Part shown: positions 1 to 8,800 of the stretch, in pieces | How positions within the stretch are numbered: the first letter of the stretch is position 1 | Layout of the letters: every line of letters starts with the position of its first letter | NCBI GenBank assembly: GCA_026416715.1 | Contig: JAOAEQ010000026.1 | Coordinates: 1-34,536 of the forward strand | Direction: 5' to 3' | Length of the DNA stretch: 34,536 nt | DNA from: a bacterium | Lineage (GTDB): Bacteria; UBP4; UBA4092; JAOAEQ01 | Notes under the pieces: model-generated | Database searches by the model: none | The model's input: only the letters and a program-made list of their open reading frames with translations | Told to the model about the DNA's origin: nothing | Position numbers and translations under genes: made by a program

Positions 1-484
1 ATTGATACTAGCCCAGCCATTCATGGCTGGGTGGTTGTAAGGTACCAAACCGTAAGTCCCGCTCAGGGACGACTGAATCCCCAGGTGAACCACGAGATTA
101 TTCTCAGCCGTCCCGAACGGGACTTTTCCGTTGATTTTGTTCCATGCACCCCAGCATTCCATGCTGGGCTAAATGCAATCATCCCTACGGGATTGATTTT
201 TGTTAATCCGCAGAATGCGGATGATTGATACTAGCCCAGCCATTCATGGCTGGGTGGTTGTAAGGTACCAAACCGTAAGTCCCGCTCAGGGACGACTGAA
301 CCCCCGATAAACCACGAGACTATTCCCAGCCGTCCCACACGGGACTATGATTTGGTTTTGTTCCATTCACCCCAGCATTCCATGCTGGGGTAAATGCAAT
401 CGCCCCATTCGGGGCTCACCACCATCTATCAATCCTCTTTCCCAGCATTCTATACTCGGTTAAATCCTTACATCCCTACGGGAT
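1..484. repeat. Dense palindrome array with a ~223-bp tandem duplication
   Basis: This gene-free stretch is built from short hairpins. Clear ones are 12-31 (CCCAGCCAT/ATGGCTGGG), 56-70 (GTCCC/GGGAC), 110-123 (GTCCC/GGGAC), 150-168 (CCCAGCAT/ATGCTGGG), 181-193 (ATCCC/GGGAT) and 206-222 (ATCCGCA/TGCGGAT). The order then restarts at 224: bases 1-77 and 224-300 are identical, and the rest of the second copy, to about 416, is diverged but keeps the hairpin order. The array ends with a degenerate copy and an ATCCC/GGGAT hairpin at 472-484. A short open frame crossing 31-228 is explained by the repeats and is not called as a gene. Confidence 0.85.
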
Positions 485-515
485 TGTCTCTCGTGAGTTT
501 AATTTTATATTTGGG

Positions 516-2009
516 TTAACTTATTTTCCGAAACTGTATATCTTGCGTGCTTGGTTCGAACGGAATCGCGATGGATGCAACTCTTCCGGATTTGCGCAAT
601 ACAAAGCTTACCCGATACTTTTCGCCACCGGATATCTGCTCAACCATTTTAAACTTATCTTTCTCGAGATGAATCAACCGAAACCGCGCGCGATTATAAC
701 TAAGATTGAGTTTCCCATTCTCGACCGTGATAACCACCTTCCCATACGCCGGATGTTTATATACCCCCGAATAGTCGGATAACGATAACGATGGTTTGCT
801 TCCCGGTTTATGCGCAAACTCTTTCCTCTGTTTCAGCCGCAGGTCGCGTTCATCTTTTTTCGCTTCAAGTTTTTTCCGTTGATTCCAATCAATGGGTTCC
901 AACCCTAACATCCGGTCATAGAAATAGAGCGGGATAATCGGGTCGAGCGGCGACATCCCGATATTAGTTGTCATAACGATACCGAGATTCCGTTCCGGCA
1001 TAAACGAAATATGCGAACTGAACCCGACGAGATTCCCGCTATGTCGAACCAACCGTTCCCCACGATACGATTCAATCATCCAACCGAGCCCAGTGCAATT
1101 GTTTAACCGTTCCGGATAAGAATATATCGGCGGATTGATAAACTGTGGAGTATGCAGTTCTGCAAGATTCTTTTTGGAAATAAGCTGTTGGCCACCAATT
1201 TTACCCTGATTTAACTGGAAAATTATCCAATGACATAAATCTGCGATGGTTGATACCATCCCACCAGCGGGCGCTACCGCACCAATCAACTGCGATATTC
1301 CAACATCTTTCAACCAACCACGTATCCTCGGATAAACCCGGTTCCCGACCTTCTGATAACTCACTGCAAATTCCGGGTCATCCTGGAGTTGGTCGGTATA
1401 GAAACAGGTATGATGCATTCCGAGCGGTATAAATATCCGCTCGCAGATAAACTGTTCATAGTTCATCCCGCAAACTTCTTCTATTAGCACTCCAGCGAGA
1501 ATATACATCAGGTTATTGTACTGATATTTATTCCTGAAATCATACGGGTTATGTTCATCTCCGGTTTTGCTCGGTTCGAGATACTTCAGTCGCTGCGCGA
1601 TTTCTTTCCGTGAGAGCGGGTTATTGAACCAGACATAATCATGCCGAGGTAACCCGCTCCGATGACATAACAAATCACGAACCGTTAATCGTTCGGTCAT
1701 AACCGGGTCATACATCCGAAACCACGGTAGATATTTCCGCACCGGAGTATCCCAATCCAATTTCTGTTCATCAACGAGGATACCGACCGCAGTTGCAGTG
1801 AACGATTTCGTGCACGAAGCGACCATAAATTTCGTCTGCTCGGTTACCGGCAGATTCCGAGCGATATCACGCACCCCATACGACCGCTGATATACGATGC
1901 GGTTCCCCTGAACGATTCCGAGCCCAACTCCTGGCGCTAACCATTCTTTCCGCATCCGGTTAACGAACCGGTCGAATTCTTTACATAACGTTTTGTTTAT
2001 AAATTTCAT
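516..2009 (-). CDS. Beta-lactamase-fold serine hydrolase with C-terminal DUF3471-like domain
   Basis: The 497-residue protein belongs to the class C beta-lactamase / penicillin-binding-protein-like family (PF00144), whose members are esterases, D-aminopeptidases or peptidases more often than true beta-lactamases. Visible catalytic motifs are SxxK (S65-C-T-K68), YxN (Y164-N-N166) and HSG (323-325) in the place of KTG. The catalytic domain covers about residues 10-380. A charged linker rich in K, E and R follows, then a beta-rich tail (about 405-497, starting near LSDYSGVYKHP) that resembles DUF3471, commonly attached to this family. No signal peptide is visible, so the protein may be cytoplasmic or the annotated start may be off. 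The ATG at 2009 has a modest GAAGG about 11 bases upstream. The gene lies alone between palindrome-rich spacers. The substrate cannot be predicted. Confidence 0.9.
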   Translation of the reverse strand: MKFINKTLCKEFDRFVNRMRKEWLAPGVGLGIVQGNRIVYQRSYGVRDIARNLPVTEQTKFMVASCTKSFTATAVGILVDEQKLDWDTPVRKYLPWFRMYDPVMTERLTVRDLLCHRSGLPRHDYVWFNNPLSRKEIAQRLKYLEPSKTGDEHNPYDFRNKYQYNNLMYILAGVLIEEVCGMNYEQFICERIFIPLGMHHTCFYTDQLQDDPEFAVSYQKVGNRVYPRIRGWLKDVGISQLIGAVAPAGGMVSTIADLCHWIIFQLNQGKIGGQQLISKKNLAELHTPQFINPPIYSYPERLNNCTGLGWMIESYRGERLVRHSGNLVGFSSHISFMPERNLGIVMTTNIGMSPLDPIIPLYFYDRMLGLEPIDWNQRKKLEAKKDERDLRLKQRKEFAHKPGSKPSLSLSDYSGVYKHPAYGKVVITVENGKLNLSYNRARFRLIHLEKDKFKMVEQISGGEKYRVSFVLRKSGRVASIAIPFEPSTQDIQFRKIS

Positions 2010-2133
2010 AATGCAAAAACCTTCACTGCAAAGATGCCAAGAAATAAAATCCTGTTCATTCTACCACAAACCAATAGTTCCTGAAAATATTTCGTCGTTC
2101 CTGCCACCCTATTCTTCCACTCGGGAGACTGGC

Positions 2134-2170
2134 GTTGAACCAGTGTGGGTTAAAGGCACACTGGTTCAAC
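2134..2170. repeat. Perfect 14-bp-stem hairpin with GTTGAAC/GTTCAAC ends
   Basis: The left arm 2134-2147 (GTTGAACCAGTGTG) is the exact reverse complement of 2157-2170, with a 9-base loop. No T-run follows on either strand, so it is not a standard intrinsic terminator. It lies upstream of the serine hydrolase gene. Its GTTGAAC ends resemble the palindrome at 2673-2686 and the cores of those at 24309-24380. Confidence 0.85.
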
Positions 2171-2223
2171 TACGATATTGATAGGCTAAGATGGTAATAA
2201 CGCAAGTAGATTTAGGTGGATAG

Positions 2224-2243
2224 CCCCGAGTTTTAACTCGGGG
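2224..2243. repeat. CCCCGAGTT/AACTCGGGG palindrome
   Basis: A perfect 9-bp stem with a 2-base loop, in the context TAGCCCCGAG...CTCGGGG. Similar sequences occur at 9356-9374 (opposite orientation), 14826-14845 and 15031-15050, which suggests a small dispersed intergenic palindrome family distinct from the CCCAGC arrays. Confidence 0.7.
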
Positions 2244-2259
2244 ACTTAAGAATATAAAA

Positions 2260-2610
2260 TTATGCGGGTTTTAACCCAAGTTGAGCAAAATATTTTAGGC
2301 TAAATCCCTCAGAGGTGGAGGAGATAATTTCATTCTCCCTATCTAACAAGATAGGGTTATTCAAGATATTCAGTATCAATTCCAGTTTGCTGAGAGCAAC
2401 CGCAGCGTCAAGCTCTACCTTCTGTTTCCTGATTTCATTCGGGATGCTTTGCAGTGCGCAAGCAAGCTTGCTGGCGCTTTCTCGTTCGGGAGCTTGCTCC
2501 CGAACGAATAACCTATACAGACTCCGAAGTAAGCTTCGGTACAAGCATAGCGGTAGCGAGCTACCGCAGTCCAAAGTTAATTTTCTTTTGTTATAGCAGA
2601 GATAAAGCAA
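2260..2610 (-). CDS. Doubtful hypothetical ORF interrupted by palindromes
   Basis: A 116-codon open frame that I do not recognise. The last 60 or so residues (from about IPNEIRKQKVELD to the end) look protein-like: alternating charged and aliphatic residues that could form helices. The first half is encoded by a run of palindromes (2456-2567) and reads as low-quality R/L/S-rich sequence. The two opposite-strand frames across the same palindromes are also open, so an open frame here is weak evidence. It could be a small gene invaded by palindromes, a degraded fragment, or chance. Neighbouring genes give no functional hint. Confidence 0.25.
   Translation of the reverse strand: MLYLCYNKRKLTLDCGSSLPLCLYRSLLRSLYRLFVREQAPERESASKLACALQSIPNEIRKQKVELDAAVALSKLELILNILNNPILLDRENEIISSTSEGFSLKYFAQLGLKPA
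2456..2567. repeat. Cluster of four different palindromes
   Basis: Four consecutive inverted repeats: 2456-2477 (core AGCAAGCTTGCT with GCGC flanks), 2483-2506 (CGTTCGGGAGC TT GCTCCCGAACG, perfect), 2524-2539 (CCGAAG/CTTCGG) and 2550-2567 (GCGGTAGC GA GCTACCGC, perfect). Three of the four share an AGC-NN-GCT type centre while their outer arms differ. They are spaced 6-17 bases apart. Confidence 0.8.
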
Positions 2611-2672
2611 TCGAACTGAAATCGTTTATGAAAATCTGAATTGTAGTCAAAAACAATACTCAACAGTAATCA

Positions 2673-2686
2673 GTTGAACGTTCAAC
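2673..2686. repeat. GTTGAACGTTCAAC palindrome at the antiporter gene end
   Basis: A perfect 14-base palindrome overlapping the last five bases of the antiporter gene. It shares the TTGAAC/GTTCAA core with the larger palindromes at 2134-2170 and 24309-24380. Confidence 0.6.
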
Positions 2687-4478
2687 TCTTTTCTGGAGTA
2701 TCAGATGCAGGTTGACCTGATACATCGGATTTCGTGCGCAGATGCGGTTGAAAACATATACCCGGCTCTAAACAAGGGCTACGTAACATTTCGTATCGGT
2801 CACTCCGTATCTCGGTAATGATTCGTTCGATTTCATCGCGTGGAACCGCATACGCTGATAATACCCGGGTGAATATCTCTATTGAAGTTTCATAATCTTC
2901 CGCAACGACTTCATTCGCTCCGATAGCGTATAACTGTTCCATCTGATGCAGATATTGCGTTCGGGCGATAATATATGCGGTCGGATTCAACCGATGCGCA
3001 AGTTCGGTAACCCGCACCGCAGCAATCGGGTCGTTAATCGTTATCGCAACGACCATTGCGGTATCAATATCCGCATGATGAAGGACGGCTTCTTGCGTCG
3101 CATCACCGAAATATATCGGTTCATTATTCGCTTGTTCCGTTCGAACTGTTTCCGGATTCAACTCGATGACAATATACGGGATACCAAACGATTTCGCTGC
3201 CCGAGCGACATTCCGTCCGTTAATACCAAACCCGATGATAATCAAATGGTCTCGCAGTTTATTTTTTCGCGGTGCCGGTATCGGGAATAGACCGGCATGC
3301 AAGAGTTTCGGTAATGGGAATCGTGACATACGCTCAGCAAATTTCGGCGCTGCATAGAGGATCAGCGGGGTTGCCATCATCGTTAAAATGGTTGCAGAAA
3401 GAAACATTTGGTTGGTAGTTTCGGAAATTAACCCATAGGAAATTCCAACTTGCGAAAGGATGAATGAGAATTCGCCTATTTGACATAACGCTAACCCGAC
3501 GAGAATCGCGGTACGTAACGGAAACCCTAATACCAACGCACTTGCGCCCATAATGACCGCTTTCAAAACCAAGATAGCTATTGCAATTACAATAATCAAT
3601 CCCGGATGCTGGATAACATATCCGAGGTTGAGCAGCATGCCGATAGAAACGAAGAAAATGCTGAGAAAAGTATCCCGGAACGGAATGATATTGCCGATCG
3701 CCTGCTGGCTATATTCCGATTCGGAAATAATCAATCCGGCTAAAAACGCACCTAATGCTAATGATAACCCTACCTGAGAAGTTATCCACGCTACAGCTAA
3801 ACATATCGCAATGATGCTTAATAGAAACAATTCCCGACTCCGGGTTTTAGCGATTTGAAATAGCAGCCACGGTACAATCCATTTTGCGCTCACGAGCGTT
3901 GTCAGAATAATGCCAATAGTTTTTAGAACTAAAATAACCAGTTCTTTTCCAAACGCAATCGTATTCCCAGCAATAAACGGTGTAACTAATATCATCGGAA
4001 CAACGATAATATCTTGGAAAATCAGGATTGATAAAGCTATCTGACCATGAGGAGTATCAATTTGCGCTTTCTCTTGCAGGAGTTTGAGAACGATTGCCGT
4101 GCTACTTAACGATATCAAAAACCCGATAAACAGCGCTTGCTGAACCGTATATCCGAATAGTTTGAGAATCGTTAACGTCGCTAAAATAGTATAGGAAACT
4201 TGCAGGATTCCGCCTATTACCGCAATCTTTTTAATCTGCCATAAATTGCGTAACGAAAATTCAATACCGATTGTAAACAGCAGGAAGATAACGCCGATAT
4301 CCGCTAATATTTCTACTTCAGGTACCGCTTTAATCAGACCGAGTCCATAGGGACCTACGAACATCCCGGTAACTAAAAACCCGATAATACTCGGAATACG
4401 AAACCGGAAACAAAATAAGAAAATAACGATGGAAAGACTAAAAATAACTAGAATATCTTTGATAATCTGCAGTTCCAT
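2682..4478 (-). CDS. CPA2-family cation:proton antiporter with RCK (TrkA-N) domain
   Basis: The 598-residue inner-membrane protein is of the KefB/RosB type and exchanges K+ or Na+ for protons. Residues 1-385 hold about 12 hydrophobic segments of the Na/H exchanger domain, including the family's conserved QD pair (Q155-D156) that carries the transported proton. Residues 410-535 form a cytosolic Rossmann-type RCK/TrkA-N domain with GFGINGRNVARA (415-427), which binds NAD(H) or another nucleotide to gate transport. No TrkA-C domain is evident; the tail ends shortly after the RCK domain. The ATG at 4478 starts directly into the first helix, although no clear Shine-Dalgarno sequence is seen. The gene is separated from the degraded methyltransferase upstream by 157 bases. 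Whether it exports K+ under electrophile stress, as Kef does, cannot be told from the sequence. Confidence 0.93.
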   Translation of the reverse strand: MELQIIKDILVIFSLSIVIFLFCFRFRIPSIIGFLVTGMFVGPYGLGLIKAVPEVEILADIGVIFLLFTIGIEFSLRNLWQIKKIAVIGGILQVSYTILATLTILKLFGYTVQQALFIGFLISLSSTAIVLKLLQEKAQIDTPHGQIALSILIFQDIIVVPMILVTPFIAGNTIAFGKELVILVLKTIGIILTTLVSAKWIVPWLLFQIAKTRSRELFLLSIIAICLAVAWITSQVGLSLALGAFLAGLIISESEYSQQAIGNIIPFRDTFLSIFFVSIGMLLNLGYVIQHPGLIIVIAIAILVLKAVIMGASALVLGFPLRTAILVGLALCQIGEFSFILSQVGISYGLISETTNQMFLSATILTMMATPLILYAAPKFAERMSRFPLPKLLHAGLFPIPAPRKNKLRDHLIIIGFGINGRNVARAAKSFGIPYIVIELNPETVRTEQANNEPIYFGDATQEAVLHHADIDTAMVVAITINDPIAAVRVTELAHRLNPTAYIIARTQYLHQMEQLYAIGANEVVAEDYETSIEIFTRVLSAYAVPRDEIERIITEIRSDRYEMLRSPCLEPGICFQPHLRTKSDVSGQPASDTPEKS

Positions 4479-4530
4479 ATTAAATTATCTAATTAGTATC
4501 CTATACAAATGATAACTGTTCACCTGCTTC

Positions 4531-4584
4531 AGCCGAGGTTGAGTTCATGGTTGGAATCCCTTCCATCAGGTTTAACCCTCGGCT
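4531..4584. repeat. Long-loop inverted repeat upstream of the antiporter
   Basis: AGCCGAGGTT at 4531-4540 pairs with AACCCTCGGCT at 4574-4584 with one bulged base, enclosing about 33 bases. It sits between the methyltransferase pseudogene and the antiporter start. It could be a structured leader of the antiporter mRNA or a repeat remnant. Confidence 0.4.
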
Positions 4585-4635
4585 CAAAATGGTTTACATC
4601 AGCGCTTCTCGAGACCGAATAAATTCTGTAATCGC

Positions 4636-5395
4636 TTAATTTCTTACAATATTCATCAAATTCGCCTGATGATTCGCTAATATATATTGTACAGTATCAT
4701 TAATCCGTTGTCGAAAACTTTTGCTACCATTTCTAACCCGGGTTTCGTAACTCGTTCTATCGAATAACTCTGAATCCCATAATTCGCGGAAATAATCCAA
4801 AGTATGTTGTTGCGTCAGATATTCACCGCCGGAACCGAATTCGTTAATAACCGCTGTCGCTAGATGTTCAGAATCAGCGGTAACTCCTTGCAGGATGCGG
4901 TTCAGCAAGCTGATAATCTCGCTGGTCATAAGAATCAAGTCGAACGAGGTAGTCATTCCGCTCTCTAAACATCCGATACCGTGAATCAGATTCGCGCCGC
5001 CTAACAACTGGAACGTGCAGGAGACGCAGCGGTTATTGCCGCTTGTTCGTCCGGTAGTTTAGAATCTGTTGCGGCTGCCATACTCCACAACGGATGACGT
5101 TGACCGGTGAACGGGTCGAGGATATTCGGGCAATCAGTTCCGTTGCCGTAATAGGTATTGAACCCGGATAACCGCATAGCCGGTTCTCCGTCTCGGGTAT
5201 AGATTAGGATTCCTTTCGGCGTAGTAGCGAGCGATTGTTCAACTAATGTAGTAGAGATATACACGCGCGTTCCGTCAATTTTCGTACAGCATCTGCTAGA
5301 ATTTTGATAGTTTTTTCTTCAAAGATACTGATTCCGGTTTTTGCAAGAACATCCAGCGCTGCGGAAAAGAACTTCCCGCAGGATTCGGGTGGTAG
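4636..5395 (-). pseudogene. Degraded MttB-family (trimethylamine/betaine methyltransferase-like) gene
   Basis: Translation of the minus strand gives pieces typical of the MttB family, corrinoid-dependent methyltransferases acting on methylamines or glycine betaine. The pieces are an N-terminal stretch with ALDVLAKTGISIFEE (about 5365-5318), a TRDGEPAMRLSG...NGTDCPNILDPFTGQR segment, an ATDSKLPDEQAA segment and a C-terminal GGANLIHGIGCLESG segment. The frame is broken twice: near 5283 one base is missing in an A-run before KIDGTRVYIS, and near 5027 one base is missing before SCTFQLLGGANL. About 190 residues of the normal ~480 are also absent, between TGQRHP and the AATDSK segment (near 5090). 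The gene is almost certainly dead. No in-frame UAG at a pyrrolysine position can be judged because the centre is gone. No corrinoid protein partner lies nearby. Confidence 0.85.
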
Positions 5396-5470
5396 TATGG
5401 TAAATATGGATGGAACATAATGGTATTATTATATTATTAATTGTTCACGCCTTAATTTACCTTATGGAGT

Positions 5471-5746
5471 TCAGCCGTCCCGAAAAGGGACTATCATTTT
5501 GTTTTGTTCCTTTGTGCCCCAGTATTGCATACTGGGCTAAGTTCAGCCATCCCTACGGGATTGATTGAATTCTCGCATTCCATCTCCCCAGCATTCTATG
5601 CTGGGCTAAATGCAATCGCCCTTGCAGGGCTTGTATAATGCTTTTTGTTAATCCCGTAGGGATGATTGAAATTAGCCCAGCCATTTATGGCTGGGAAACT
5701 ATTAGGGAAACCACAACCATAAATCCCGCTTAAGGGACGACTGAAC
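5471..5746. repeat. Second CCCAGC-type palindrome array
   Basis: The spacer between the methyltransferase remnant and carB carries GTCCC/GGGAC (5477-5491), CCCAGTAT/ATACTGGG (5518-5536), an ATCCC/GGGAT hairpin, CCCAGCAT/ATGCTGGG (5587-5605), GCCC/GGGC (5618-5630), ATCCC/GGGAT (5651-5663) and CCCAGCCAT/ATGGCTGGG (5676-5695). TCCC/GGGA (5724-5737) with GACTGAA after it closes the array. The pair 5651-5695 is the inverted orientation of the pair 5587-5630. Stem changes are compensated (CCCAGTAT with ATACTGGG). Confidence 0.85.
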
Positions 5747-5815
5747 TTCACCCATCTTCCTTCCGGTTGAAATCAAACAACATTTTTAAGATATTGCACG
5801 AAATTAATAGTAAAT

Positions 5816-5862
5816 GATAAACTGTATAGCTAATTTTAAGCTAGTAGTTTATCGTTTTTTTT
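5816..5862 (+). terminator. Terminator-like hairpin in the carB leader (possible attenuator)
   Basis: GATAAACT (5816-5823) pairs with AGTTTATC (5846-5853). Inside, TAGCT (5827-5831) pairs with AGCTA (5839-5843). The stem is followed by G and eight T residues (5855-5862). The structure ends 36 bases before the carB ATG, and no plus-strand gene precedes it, so it may act on the carB transcript itself. The stem is AT-rich and therefore weak. Confidence 0.5.
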
Positions 5863-5898
5863 ATGATAATTTTGTTTTTATGGTAAAAGGAGTTATAT

Positions 5899-8800
5899 AT
5901 GCCTCGGCGGGATGATATCAAAAAAGTGATGATAATCGGGTCAGGGCCGATTGTTATCGGGCAAGCGTGTGAATTCGACTATTCCGGTACGCAGGCGTGT
6001 AAAGCGTTACGCAAACTCGGGTATGAAATTGTTCTGGTTAACTCGAATCCGGCAACGATTATGACCGACCCCGGAATGGCAGATAAAACCTATATCGAAC
6101 CGTTAAATGTTGAAACGTTAACCGAAATTATTGCAAAAGAACGGCCGGATGCGATTCTGCCGAATCTCGGCGGGCAGACCGGGCTGAATTTGTCTTCAGC
6201 GTTAGCGAACGCTGGTGTACTCGATAAATATGGAGTTAAAGTTATTGGAGTCGAACTGGATGCGATTAAACGCGGGGAAGACCGGATCGAGTTTAAACAG
6301 ACAATGCAACGACTCGGGTTAGATATTCCGAGAAGTGCGCCAGCGGTTAGTGTTGAAGAAGCGGAACGGATTGTAGCTGAACTCGGGTATCCAGTCGTTA
6401 TTCGACCGGCATATACGTTAGGGGGTACCGGCGGCGGGTTGGTATATAATTTAGAAGAGTTACGAACCGTAGTTAGTCGCGGGTTATCCGCAAGTATGAT
6501 TGGCCAGGTCTTGGTTGAAGAATCGGTGCTCGGTTGGGAAGAACTGGAACTGGAAGTTGTTCGCGATGCGAAAAACCAGATGATTACCGTTTGTTTCATC
6601 GAGAACGTTGATGCGATGGGCGTGCATACCGGCGATTCATATTGTGTCGCGCCGATGTTAACCATTGCGCCGGAACTGCAAGCGAAACTGCAGGAGTATT
6701 CCTATCGAATCGTTGAAGCGATAAAAGTTATCGGCGGAACGAATATCCAGTTTGCGCATAATCCAGAAACAGGGCGCGTGGTTGTTATTGAAATCAATCC
6801 GCGAACTTCGCGGTCATCTGCGCTCGCTTCGAAAGCGACCGGATTCCCGATTGCTATGGTCTCATCGATGCTCGCTGCGGGAGTTACGCTCGATGAAATC
6901 CCGTATTGGAAAGAAGGAACATTAGAGAAATATCAACCGTCTGGCGATTATATCGTCGTGAAATTTGCGCGCTGGGCGTTTGAAAAGTTTAAAGGAATTG
7001 AAGATAAACTGGGTACGCAAATGCGGGCTGTCGGTGAAGTGATGGCAATCGGTAAAAATTATAAAGAAGCGTTCCAGAAATCTATTCGGTCACTCGAAAT
7101 CAAACGCTACGGACTCGGGTTTGCAAAAGATTTTAATAAGAAATCGTTAGACGAACTGCTTTCGATGTTAAGTTATCCGACTAGTGAACGGCAGTTCATT
7201 ATGTATGAAGCCTTGCGGAAAGGCGCATCGGTTGAAACGTTGTATAAGAAAACGTATATTAAACCGTGGTTTATCCAGCAGATGAAAGAACTGGTCGAGT
7301 TGGAAGAGAAAATTCTACAGTTTAAAAATCGAGAATTACCTGATGAACTGTTAATTCAGGCGAAAAAAGATGGGTTTGCGGATAAATATCTCGCGCAACT
7401 GTTGAATACATCGGAACCTGAAATTCGTAACCGCCGGATTAAACTCGGGCTACAGGAAGCATGGGATGCGGTGCCGGTGAGCGGGGTTGAGAACGCAGCG
7501 TATTATTATTCAACGTATAACGCGCCGGATACCGTCGAATCGAGTAATAAACGGAAAATCATGATACTCGGTGGCGGACCGAACCGTATCGGGCAAGGGA
7601 TAGAGTTCGATTACTGCTGTGTCCATTGCGCATTTGCGCTTCGCGATGAAGGAATTGAATCGATTATGGTCAACTGCAATCCGGAAACAGTTTCAACGGA
7701 TTATGATACGGCTAACAAACTCTATTTCGAGCCATTAACTGTTGAAGATGTTCTGAGTATATATCATAAAGAGAAACCGGAAGGGGTGATTATCCAGTTC
7801 GGCGGACAGACCCCGTTGAATCTGGCGAATGATTTAGCGCAAGCTGGCGTTAAAATTCTTGGAACTTCTCCGGAAAGCATTGATATCGCAGAAGACCGAA
7901 AACGGTTCAGCGAAATTATCCGCAAACTCGGTATTCCACAACCTGATTCCGGTACTGCTACCAGCGTGCAGGAAGCGTTACGCGTTGCTGACCGGCTCGG
8001 ATATCCGCTAATCGTCCGTCCCTCATTTGTTCTCGGCGGGCGTGGGATGGAAATTGTCCATGATGAAGAAATGTTACGGGAATATGTCACCGCAGCGGTT
8101 GATGTTACGCCGGAACGACCAATTCTAATAGATAAATTTCTCGAAAATGCGCTTGAAGTTGAAGTAGATGCGATTAGCGACGGAACCGATGTCCTTATTC
8201 CGAGCATTATGGAACATGTTGAACTTGCTGGGATTCATTCCGGGGATTCCGCTTGTGTTATTCCACCGGTAAGTATCTCACCGGAACATATTCAAACAAT
8301 TAAAGAATATACTACAAAAATTGCACTTGAACTCCATGTTGTCGGCTTGATGAATATCCAGTATGCGATTGCGGATAATAAAGTTTATATTCTGGAAGCG
8401 AACCCGCGCGCTTCGCGAACTGTTCCGTTAGTTTCGAAAGTATGTAATATTTCGATGGCACGAATCGCTACCCAGCTGATTATCGGCAAAAAAATAGCTG
8501 AACTCGGTTTGCAAGAGCGACATATCCCGCATTTCGGCGTGAAAGAAGCGGTGTTTCCGTTCAATATGTTTCCGGAAGTCGACCCGATACTTGGACCGGA
8601 AATGCGCTCTACCGGAGAAGTGCTTGGGTTAGCGGATTCGTTTCCGTTAGCCTATTTTAAATCGCAAGAAGCTGCTGGTCAGAAGTTGCCGGAACAAGGA
8701 ACTGTTCTCATCACCATCGCTGACCGTGATAAAAAATATTTATACGAGATAGCAGCAGCGTTCCATAACCTCGGATTTAAAATTCTCTCAACTAAAGGAA

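Noticed and set aside
31-228. 65-codon open frame
   Set aside because: It lies wholly in the palindrome array and its sequence is the translated repeat; no ribosome site.
1-484. CRISPR array
   Set aside because: Repeats are self-palindromic, unequal in length and spacing, and different hairpins alternate; there are no unique spacers of regular length and no cas genes.
2315-2596. Plus-strand 93-codon open frame
   Set aside because: Low-complexity Ser-rich translation antisense to the more protein-like minus frame and running through palindromes.
5001-5264. Independent small genes in the MttB remnant (4636-5007 and 5001-5264)
   Set aside because: Both frames are parts of one MttB protein separated by a one-base loss; the apparent starts are TTG and GTG codons inside the family's conserved core.
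6090-6665. Antisense 191-codon frame in carB (also 7764-8207)
   Set aside because: Ser/Thr-rich shadow of the carB reading frame with no ribosome site; carB is full length and well conserved.
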